This document shows positions 40,664-47,037 of a DNA stretch of 48,591 bases, one piece after another. This DNA comes from JABMRP01 sp964444795 (GTDB taxonomy: Bacteria; Planctomycetota; Planctomycetia; Pirellulales; Thermoguttaceae), in the NCBI GenBank assembly GCA_964444795.1, contig CAYUIQ010000033.1:1-48591 (forward strand), read 5' to 3'. The stretch's first letter is position 1. Each line of letters starts with the position of its first letter. The notes under the pieces were generated by a model. It was not told the origin of the DNA, made no database searches, and worked only from the letters and a program-made list of their open reading frames with translations. The position numbers were made by a program, and so were the translations under genes.

Positions 40664-41791
40664 ATGAACGATCCGCGAATCGATAAACTGGCTCATGTCT
40701 TGGTTCATTACTCCACCGCCGTGCGGCCTGGCGATCTGGTCCGTCTGGCCGGGCCCATGGTGGGCCGTCCGTTGTTGGTGGCCTTGTACCGTGCCGTCTT
40801 AAAGGCCGGCGGCCATCCCCATCTCAGCATGACTCCGGATGAATGCGCCGAGATCAAGCTGGAAACGGCCACCGAAGAGCAACTCCGGTACCTCAATCCG
40901 TTGGACATGCAACTAGTCGAGGCGATCGACGTTTCGATCAGTCTCTGGGGGCAAGACAACACCAAGGCCCTCTCCGGCACCGATCCGGTGCGCCAGGCCA
41001 CGGTCAGCCAAGCCCGAAAACCGTTCATAAACCGGTTTCTCGAACGGGCCGCGGGGGGCGAACTGCGGTGGAGCGGCACCCAGTTTCCCTGTCACGCCGC
41101 CGCCCAGGACGCGCGGATGTCGTTGGCTGCCTACGAGCGGTTCGTCTTCGAGGCCGGGCTGTTGCATCTGGACGATCCGGCCGCCGCGTGGATGGAGATC
41201 AGCCAGCGTCAGCAGCGGGTGGTCGACTATCTCAACGGCGTTTGCGAGGTTCGTTTTACCACACCCCAAGGAACTGATCTGACCATCGGCTGCGAAGAGC
41301 GAACCTGGATCAACTGCGACGGGCACGAAAATTTCCCCGACGGCGAGGTCTTCACCGCCCCGATCGAAACGGCCACCGAGGGCGTCGTCTGCTACAGTTT
41401 CCCGGCCGTGCATGGCGGACGCGAGGCCGAGGGTATCCGGCTCACCTTCAAGGAAGGCCGTGTCGTCGACGCCACCGCCGAGCGAGGCGAGGAGTTCCTG
41501 CTGGCCATGCTCGATCAGGACCCGGGCGCTCGGGTGTTGGGGGAAATCGCCCTGGGCACCAACTACTCGATCGCGCAGTATACGAAGAACACGCTGTTCG
41601 ACGAGAAGATCGGCGGCACCTTCCACGCGGCCGTGGGCACCGCCTATCCCGAGACGGGCGGGACCAACGAGTCGGGCCTGCACTGGGACATGGTCTGCGA
41701 CCTTCGCCAGGGTGGCAAAGTACACGCCGACGGCGAACTGATCAGCGAAAACGGCCGCTTCCTCGACCCCACCTGGCCCCAGCCGGGGTAG
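40664..41791 (+). CDS. M29 family metallo-aminopeptidase (aminopeptidase S/T type)
   Basis: 375 residues from ATG at 40664, with GGGGAG about 11 bases upstream. The enzyme removes N-terminal residues from peptides using two metal ions. The metal-ligand residues of M29 are visible: Glu in NFPDGEVFTAPIE, Glu in RVLGEIALGTNYSI, His in IGGTFHAAVGTAYPETGG, and His and Asp in ESGLHWDMVCDLR. The N-terminal region (MNDPRIDKLAHVLVHYSTAV, then GDLVRLAGP) and WGQDNTKAL are also family-like. Length is normal and no signal peptide is present, so it is cytoplasmic. Stands alone between intergenic repeats. Confidence 0.93.
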   Translation: MNDPRIDKLAHVLVHYSTAVRPGDLVRLAGPMVGRPLLVALYRAVLKAGGHPHLSMTPDECAEIKLETATEEQLRYLNPLDMQLVEAIDVSISLWGQDNTKALSGTDPVRQATVSQARKPFINRFLERAAGGELRWSGTQFPCHAAAQDARMSLAAYERFVFEAGLLHLDDPAAAWMEISQRQQRVVDYLNGVCEVRFTTPQGTDLTIGCEERTWINCDGHENFPDGEVFTAPIETATEGVVCYSFPAVHGGREAEGIRLTFKEGRVVDATAERGEEFLLAMLDQDPGARVLGEIALGTNYSIAQYTKNTLFDEKIGGTFHAAVGTAYPETGGTNESGLHWDMVCDLRQGGKVHADGELISENGRFLDPTWPQPG

Positions 41792-41948
41792 TAGCCGCGG
41801 TCGCCAGACCGTGGGAGACCGGGTGGCTGGGGTCGAGTCGCGAGGAACGAGCGAAGAGCCCCCAGTTGCAGGCGATCCGGTGGGCGCCATGCCCGTTCCT
41901 CGCCGTCCGACCCCAGCCACCTGCGATGGGCTCGGAGGCCCATCGTTC
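41791..41948. repeat. Composite of three palindromic repeat families
   Basis: 41791-41816 (GTAGCCGCGGTCGCCAGACC...) is a half-site of family 3 (23 of 26 bases match the reverse complement of 46775-46800). 41822-41835 and 41908-41921 are perfect 14-base arms GGTGGCTGGGGTCG/CGACCCCAGCCACC of family 2. 41924-41948 is a partial family 1 hairpin (GATGGGCTCGGAGGCCCATC). The three sit head to tail within 158 bases just after the aminopeptidase stop. Confidence 0.8.
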
Positions 41949-42221
41949 GGTTCCTCTCGCCCCACGCCCCCTCCGGGTGAACTTAATTCCACCACAAGGG
42001 TGGAGTTTTGGGTGATTCTCTGAATCCTGGACAATTTCCTTGACAGCGGAAAGCAGGTAGTTATAGTGGTTTTTGTGAGTTGTATCGGGATGCTGACGGC
42101 TCACGATCACATCTCAAGGATCGGCGGAATTCCGAATTGACGGACAAATCCCCGCCCCGTATGTCTCGGTCGAGATTTGAGGGTCCTATCCATCCACCTT
42201 ATCACCCGTAGGATGCATCTG
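41949..42221 (+). other. Leader region of the third PEP-CTERM gene
   Basis: Holds the promoter at 42040-42067 and about 150 bases of untranslated leader. No gene; in-frame upstream TTG at 42177 has no ribosome binding site. Confidence 0.55.
42040..42067 (+). promoter_or_regulatory. Sigma-70 promoter of PEP-CTERM gene C
   Basis: TTGACA (42040-42045), 16-base spacer, TATAGT (42062-42067): near-consensus. Start of transcription expected near 42074, leaving a leader of about 148 bases. Preceded by AATTTCC, similar to the text before the -35 proposed for gene A. Confidence 0.7.
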
Positions 42222-43517
42222 ATGAGAAGGCAAGAGAGAATTATAGCATTGATTGCCGTCGGAATGTTGCTCGCCGCCGGACCGTCGGCGCTGGCCGCCT
42301 TTGTGTCCACGGACATCGGCACGCCTGGGCAGGCGGGCAGTTCGTCGGGGACTCTTCCCGGGCCAATCAACGTCATTGGTGGCGGCAACGACATCTGGGG
42401 CAATTCGGACAACTTTCACTATGCTTACGACGACGTGAAGGTCAGCGGCGACTTCACGGCGATTGCCCGGCTGGTCTCTCAGCAGGACACCAATACCTGG
42501 GCCAAGGCGGGCATCATGGCCCGGGTCGACCTGACCGCGGGTTCGGTCCACAACCACACGGACGGCACGATCGGCCAAGGAATTTCCCACCAGTGGCGCG
42601 ACAGCGCTGGCGGCGGGTCGGGGCACTTCACCCGGCTTGCCGGCTCGCCGAACAGCAGCGGACAGCCGTACTGGCTCATGCTCGACCGTTCCGGAAACGA
42701 CTTCACGGCCAAATGGGCGCCCGACGACGGCGGCAGCCCGGGCATTTGGCAGGGGGCGCATTCGCATACCACCAACATGCCGGCCGACATCTACCTTGGG
42801 CTGTCCGTCACCAGCCACAATGACGGCGCGTTGAGCACGGCCGTGTTCGACAACGTCGACTTCAACTACACCGAGCCCCCGCCTCCATTCGGCATGTGGG
42901 ATTTCTGGCCCAGCGCCGATCTGCTGGACTGGACGCTCCTCAACGGCGGCGTGAATTTCACCGGCGGCGACGGCGGCGGCATGGGCCCGGCCAACGCCGG
43001 AGGCGGCCGCGCCCATGACGGCGCCCACGTGACGATGCTGGTCGAGTCGCCCGAGTTCGTCTTCACCGGCGACACGCTGGACGGCACGAACGTCATGCAA
43101 GTCGGAAGTTCCGGCGGCGCCGGCGATCAGAACAACGCCGGAATGCAGTTCCCCGACCCGGCGGCCGTTCTCGCCTATAACGGTGGCAACTCCAACTCCA
43201 CCGGCCAGAAAGGACTGGCCTTCCTCAACGTGGCGACGGGGGAGTATGACGCCGTGCTCTTCAACCAGGGCAATGGCGGCACGGATACGTATGACCTGAC
43301 CGCCGCGGATCTGACCGCCCTGGGCGTGGACCTGGGCGCGACGTACAAGCTGCAAATGTACGAGAACGACGACGGCGGCTGGGGCTGGGGACAGCTCAAC
43401 TTCGTGAACGCCGCCATCGCCGCGCCGGGCGTCCCCGAGCCCTCCACCTTCGCGCTTGGGCTGCTCGCCCTGATCGGGCTGGGCTCGTATGGCTGGCGAC
43501 GCCGCAGACGGGCATAA
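42222..43517 (+). CDS. PEP-CTERM surface protein C
   Basis: 431 residues from ATG at 42222, which has AGGA 8 bases upstream; ATG at 42213 is a second option. Signal peptide at 1-25 (RIIALIAVGMLLAAGPSAL). Residues about 30-225 resemble DUF1349 or concanavalin-like beta-sandwich domains (NDIWGNSDNFHYAYDDVKVSG, NTWAKAGIMARVDLTAGS, TAVFDNVDFN). Residues about 228-400 are the domain shared with proteins A and B (ESPEFVFTG, FLNVATGEYDAVLFNQG, GGWGWGQL). The C-terminus VPEPSTFALGLLALIGLGSYG plus RRRRRA is a sorting signal for exosortase. The gene has its own strong promoter and terminator, so it is a single unit. Confidence 0.9.
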   Translation: MRRQERIIALIAVGMLLAAGPSALAAFVSTDIGTPGQAGSSSGTLPGPINVIGGGNDIWGNSDNFHYAYDDVKVSGDFTAIARLVSQQDTNTWAKAGIMARVDLTAGSVHNHTDGTIGQGISHQWRDSAGGGSGHFTRLAGSPNSSGQPYWLMLDRSGNDFTAKWAPDDGGSPGIWQGAHSHTTNMPADIYLGLSVTSHNDGALSTAVFDNVDFNYTEPPPPFGMWDFWPSADLLDWTLLNGGVNFTGGDGGGMGPANAGGGRAHDGAHVTMLVESPEFVFTGDTLDGTNVMQVGSSGGAGDQNNAGMQFPDPAAVLAYNGGNSNSTGQKGLAFLNVATGEYDAVLFNQGNGGTDTYDLTAADLTALGVDLGATYKLQMYENDDGGWGWGQLNFVNAAIAAPGVPEPSTFALGLLALIGLGSYGWRRRRRA

Positions 43518-43894
43518 CGCTCTGACCTCACTCGAATCTCACCACCCCGCTGGCTTCAACCGGCGGGGTTTTTTGTTTGCCTCTCGTGACGACGCTTCCG
43601 CGTCGTAACGCACGATCGCACGCTTCGCGCCCCCGCAGCGGTGCGAATCTACCGATTATTCCGCCTACCACCAGCCGATCGTGCGGGGGTGGCGTGTGTG
43701 CTGACGGTTGTGCGCTGCGAAGCGGTCTTTCGCATCGGGACTTCTTGGCAAACGGCTCGGGCACGTGGGGGCATACTGGCCGGGAACCGCAATGGGTGTC
43801 GATACTTAAGACGAATCACCAGGACTTCGCTTGGGCAAGGACGCGCCCGGATCGACCCCGCTGCCGTGACGCTTGCCACCGCAGCTTCACCCCG
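43518..43894. other. 377-base region between PEP-CTERM gene C and ftsK
   Basis: After the terminator a small hairpin ACGACGC-TTCC-GCGTCGT (43589-43606) is visible. The ftsK frame stays open through here but its text before 43895 is not protein-like, so it is treated as the ftsK promoter and leader region; no clear boxes. Confidence 0.5.
43545..43574 (+). terminator. Intrinsic terminator of PEP-CTERM gene C
   Basis: CCCCGCTGG (43545-43553), loop CTTCAA, CCGGCGGGG (43560-43568), then six T. Stem of nine pairs including one G-T; 28 bases after the stop codon. Confidence 0.92.
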
Positions 43895-46633
43895 ATGTTG
43901 CCGGCGTCCATGCCCGAAGAACGAAGCCTCAAGCTCGACGTGGTGGCCTTGGCCCTGCTCGGGCTGACCGTCTTTCTTGCCGCCGCACTGGTCAGCTACG
44001 ATCCGGCCGATCCGCCCAGCAAACTCGTTTACCCCGAGCGGGCCGAGACGCTCAATCTCTGCGGCCGCTCCGGGGCCATGGTCAGCAGCACACTGCTGGA
44101 GGCTTTCGGGGCCGGGGCCTACTACATTGTGGTCTCGTTGATCGTCTTCGACGCCGTGCTCTTGGCACGCCGCAAGATCGGCGATCCCCTGCTGCGGGCC
44201 GCCGGTTGGTTGCTTTCGCTGGCCGGGCTGACCACGCTGATCGCCATGACGCTGCCGCAACTCGCGCCGGGGCCCGCTATCGGTCCGGGTGGCTATCTGG
44301 GGGCCGCGGGGCGCGGGCTGTTGGAACCCAACTTTGCCGCCGTCGGGGCCTACATCCTGGCCATCAGCACCATTCTCGGCGGGCTGCTGCTGTGTACCGA
44401 TTACTACGTCGTCCGCGCCCTGGCCTGGTCGCTGGGTATGCCCGCCAAGGGGATGGGGCATGGTATCAAACGCGTGGCCGTGGCCTACGCCGACAAAACC
44501 AAGGCCAAGGCCAAGACCAAGGCGAAGACGAAAGCATCGGACCTTGACGAGTGGGAAGAAGAGGAGGAGGAGCCCGCTCCCATCCGTTTTGCCGGACAAC
44601 CGGACGCCGAAATGGAAGAGTTGGAGGAAGAAGAAGACGAGGACGAGGAGGAAGCCGAATCGGATTCGGCCGACGAGGAAGCTCCGGCCCGGCCGCTGCG
44701 GATCCGCAAACCGAACAAGAGCCAGCGGCAGGAGGTCATTGAGGAGATCGAGGCGGCCAGCAGCGCCGAAGCGGCCGAGTACGAGTTGCCCGGGATGGAT
44801 CTGCTGCTGCAAAGCGAGGACATTTGCTACGAGGAGCACGAGAAGGACGTCCGCCGCAAGGCGAAGATCCTGGAGAAGACATTCTCCAACTTCGGTTTCA
44901 ACGTCAAAGTGGTCGAGATCCAGACCGGCCCGGTGATTGCCCAATTCGAGATCGAATTGGAGGCCGGGTTGCGGCTGGCGAAGATCACCTCGCTGGCCGA
45001 CGATCTGGCCATCGCGCTGCGCGTGCCGAGCGTGCGTATCGTCGCGCCGATTCCCGGCAAGAACACCGTGGGGGTCGAGGTACCCAATCGCCAGCGCCAG
45101 TTGGTGCGGCTCCGCGAGACGATCGAAGAGGCCAACGGCAGGGCCCAGCGGATGAACATCCCCGTTTATCTGGGCAAGGACGTGGCCGGCAACTCCACCG
45201 TCGTCGACCTGGCGTCGATGCCCCATCTGCTGATCGCCGGACGCACGGGCACGGGCAAGAGCGTGTGTCTGAACTCGATTATCGTCTCGATGTTGATGAG
45301 CCGGCGTCCCGACGAAGTGAAGATGCTGTTGATCGATCCCAAGATGGTCGAGCTGAGTCCGTACAAGAAAATCCCCCATCTGATGCACCCGGTGGTCACC
45401 GACATGCGCAAGGCCGAAGCCATCCTCGGCTGGGCCGTGGAGAAAATGGAGGAGCGCTATTCGCTTCTGGCCCGGGCCGGCGTACGCCACATCAGCAGCT
45501 ACAATCAACTCAGCGAGGAAGAGTTGATGCAGCGGATCGATCCGGTCGACGACGAAGAACGGGCCAAGATCCCCCGGCAGATGCCCTTCGTGGTGATCGT
45601 GGCCGACGAGTTGGCCGATCTGATGATGACTTCGGCCAAGGAAGTCGAGTCGCACATCATCCGCCTGGCGCAAAAGAGCCGGGCGGTCGGTATCCATCTG
45701 GTGTTGGCCACGCAGAAGCCGACCGTCGACGTCATCACCGGGCTGATCAAGTCGAACCTGCCGGCACGAATCGCCTTCCAGGTGGCCAGCCGAACCGACA
45801 GCCGCGTCGTGTTGGACGAGATGGGAGCCGACAAACTGCTCGGCAACGGCGACATGCTCTTCCTCTGGCCCGGCACCAGTACGCTGTTGCGCGGGCAAGG
45901 AACGTTTATTTCCGACGACGAGATCTCGCGGGTGGTCGATTTCGTCGGCCGCACGAAGCCGCAGTTCGTCAAGGAATTGGTGCAGCTCAAGACGGACGAC
46001 AAGGAAGAGGCAGCCGCTCCGCAATTGCGCCGTCGCGACGAACTGTACGAAGGAGCCATCGATCTGGTCATCCGCGAGGGTCGAGGAAGCGTCTCTCTAT
46101 TGCAGCGCTCGCTGGGTATCGGATATGGCCGGGCGGCACGGCTGATCGACTACATGGCCGAGGACGGGATCGTCGGCGAGTATAACGGCTCCCAAGCCCG
46201 TGAGATATTGCTCGACTTGGGCCAGTGGGAGCAGATGTGCGGTTCGTCCTCGTCGTCGCCCGCTGACGCCGAGGCCGCGGCGCCCAAACGTCGCTCCAAC
46301 ACGATCCTGCCCGAGCCACCGAGCGAACCGACCGCACCCTGGAACGAAGCGGTCGAAAGCAGCTTGCCGGGTAAATCGACAACCCCCACAAGAGTACCCC
46401 TGAAATTCGCCGACGCCGAGGAAGAAGACGAAGAGGAGGACGAGGACTACGACGAGGATGTCTCCGACGAGCCCCCCCCTGGGATGAGGCCGAGGACGAA
46501 GAAGAGGAAGAGGACGAAGAAGAGTGGGAAGAGGAAGAAGAAGACGAAGCGGACGAGGACGAAGAGTATGAGGAAGAAGAGGACGAGTACGACGAGGAAG
46601 GAGAGGAGTACGAAGACGAAGACGAGGATCTAG
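43895..46633 (+). CDS. ftsK: FtsK/SpoIIIE-type DNA translocase, tail disrupted by a C8 tract
   Basis: 912 residues from ATG 43895 (ATG 43910 is equally possible; neither has a clear ribosome site). Four membrane helices at about 15-35, 72-92, 98-119 and 147-169 anchor the protein at the division septum. A basic (KTKAKAKTKAK) then acidic linker follows. The motor carries Walker A AGRTGTGKSVCLN (near 450), Walker B VVIVADELADLMM (near 570) and the winged-helix gamma domain (ELYEGAIDLVIREGRGSVSL..., about 712-762) that reads polar DNA motifs. It pumps chromosome DNA during division. The acidic C-terminal tail (AEEEDEEEDEDYDED) switches after a run of eight C (46472-46479) to a basic Lys/Arg tail; the -1 frame continues acidic to TAG at 46674. 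Confidence 0.95.
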   Translation: MLPASMPEERSLKLDVVALALLGLTVFLAAALVSYDPADPPSKLVYPERAETLNLCGRSGAMVSSTLLEAFGAGAYYIVVSLIVFDAVLLARRKIGDPLLRAAGWLLSLAGLTTLIAMTLPQLAPGPAIGPGGYLGAAGRGLLEPNFAAVGAYILAISTILGGLLLCTDYYVVRALAWSLGMPAKGMGHGIKRVAVAYADKTKAKAKTKAKTKASDLDEWEEEEEEPAPIRFAGQPDAEMEELEEEEDEDEEEAESDSADEEAPARPLRIRKPNKSQRQEVIEEIEAASSAEAAEYELPGMDLLLQSEDICYEEHEKDVRRKAKILEKTFSNFGFNVKVVEIQTGPVIAQFEIELEAGLRLAKITSLADDLAIALRVPSVRIVAPIPGKNTVGVEVPNRQRQLVRLRETIEEANGRAQRMNIPVYLGKDVAGNSTVVDLASMPHLLIAGRTGTGKSVCLNSIIVSMLMSRRPDEVKMLLIDPKMVELSPYKKIPHLMHPVVTDMRKAEAILGWAVEKMEERYSLLARAGVRHISSYNQLSEEELMQRIDPVDDEERAKIPRQMPFVVIVADELADLMMTSAKEVESHIIRLAQKSRAVGIHLVLATQKPTVDVITGLIKSNLPARIAFQVASRTDSRVVLDEMGADKLLGNGDMLFLWPGTSTLLRGQGTFISDDEISRVVDFVGRTKPQFVKELVQLKTDDKEEAAAPQLRRRDELYEGAIDLVIREGRGSVSLLQRSLGIGYGRAARLIDYMAEDGIVGEYNGSQAREILLDLGQWEQMCGSSSSSPADAEAAAPKRRSNTILPEPPSEPTAPWNEAVESSLPGKSTTPTRVPLKFADAEEEDEEEDEDYDEDVSDEPPPGMRPRTKKRKRTKKSGKRKKKTKRTRTKSMRKKRTSTTRKERSTKTKTRI

Positions 46634-46674
46634 AAGAGGAGGAGGAAGACGATTTGGCTGCCGAAAGTGCGTAG
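46472..46674 (+). other. Continuation of ftsK acidic tail in the -1 frame
   Basis: From TGG at 46480 the alternative frame encodes 64 residues, nearly all Glu, Asp or Tyr (WDEAEDEEEEEDEEEWEEEE at the start) and ends DDLAAESA before TAG 46672-46674. It is reached from the main frame only by a -1 shift in the C8 run, or if the run were nine C. Confidence 0.75.
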
Positions 46675-46693
46675 TCCGGGCAGTTCCTGGCGG

Positions 46694-46722
46694 TTGACTC
46701 GGTTGGCGAATCATCGTACTCT
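46694..46722 (+). promoter_or_regulatory. Weak candidate promoter for the cimA leader
   Basis: TTGACT (46694-46699), 17-base spacer, TACTCT (46717-46722). The -35 is good, the -10 poor. It would place the leader peptide, attenuator and a family 3 hairpin in the transcript. Confidence 0.25.
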
Positions 46723-46740
46723 TACCTGTAGCTGCCGTCT

Positions 46741-46800
46741 GTAGCTACCGTCGCCGGACGGTGGGAAACGTGGAGCCCACGGTCTGGCGACCGTAGCTAC
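46741..46800. repeat. Palindromic repeat, family 3
   Basis: GTAGCTACCGTCGCC... (46741 on) pairs with GGCGACCGTAGCTAC (to 46800), with inner pairing of GACGGTGGG and CCCACGGTC. About 25-base arms with a short loop. A half-site of the same family is at 41791-41816. Confidence 0.8.
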
Positions 46801-46843
46801 CCGCGAGATTACGGCTAACCGCCCCACGATGGGAAGTCGGACC

Positions 46844-46936
46844 ATGACCCCCCCGGCCGCCAACCCGATAGACCACCGCGCCCGAGACGTTCGCTCCGTT
46901 GTCGGCGTGGTGATTATTGGGCAGAAGCGGCCTTGA
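46844..46936 (+). CDS. Candidate leader peptide of the cimA attenuator
   Basis: 30 codons from ATG 46844 (GGGAAG 7 bases upstream) to TGA 46934-46936; an in-frame ATG at 46829 lacks a ribosome site. Codons 19-26 read Ser-less VVGVVIIG: GTT GTC GGC GTG GTG ATT ATT GGG, that is six of eight are Val or Ile, then QKRP and stop. E. coli ilv and leu leader peptides have the same build: about 30 residues, a run of branched-chain codons, a stop just after. The stop lies inside the segment 46929-46941 that can pair with the terminator. Coupled role with the downstream isoleucine pathway gene is inferred. Confidence 0.6.
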   Translation: MTPPAANPIDHRARDVRSVVGVVIIGQKRP

Positions 46937-47002
46937 GGGCTCGGGACCGACAACGGACCGAAAACGACAGCCCTGAGGCCTTCCGAGGCCTGAGGGTTTT
47001 TT
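46929..47002 (+). promoter_or_regulatory. Candidate transcription attenuator of cimA (antiterminator and terminator)
   Basis: Segment GGCCTTGAGGGCT (46929-46941) can pair with AGCCCTGAGGCC (46969-46980), using one bulged A and two G-U pairs. The same AGCCCTGAGGCC is the left arm of the terminator hairpin at 46971-46996, so the two structures exclude each other. A ribosome stalled at the last Ile codon (46916-46918) would leave 46929-46941 free, favouring antitermination; one that reaches the stop at 46934 would cover it, favouring termination. Confidence 0.55.
46971..47002 (+). terminator. Intrinsic terminator upstream of cimA
   Basis: CCCTGAGGCC (46971-46980), loop TTCCGA, GGCCTGAGGG (46987-46996), then TTTTTTGTTT. 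Ten-base arms with one G-G mismatch. It stops 35 bases before the cimA ATG and well after the preceding gene, so it is placed to act on the cimA transcript itself. Confidence 0.8.
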
Positions 47003-47037
47003 GTTTGGCAGAAATGGGTTTGGCAGGAGTGTAAACG

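Larger units (their letters stand above)
46675..47037 (+). other. 363-base region between ftsK and cimA
   Basis: Contains, in order, a weak promoter candidate, the family 3 hairpin, the leader frame and the attenuator. Nothing else recognised. Confidence 0.6.

Noticed and set aside
43649..46024. Long open frame (791 codons) opposite ftsK
   Set aside because: Its text is His/Gln/Arg-rich and mirrors the codon bias of ftsK on the other strand; no domain is seen and ftsK is certain.
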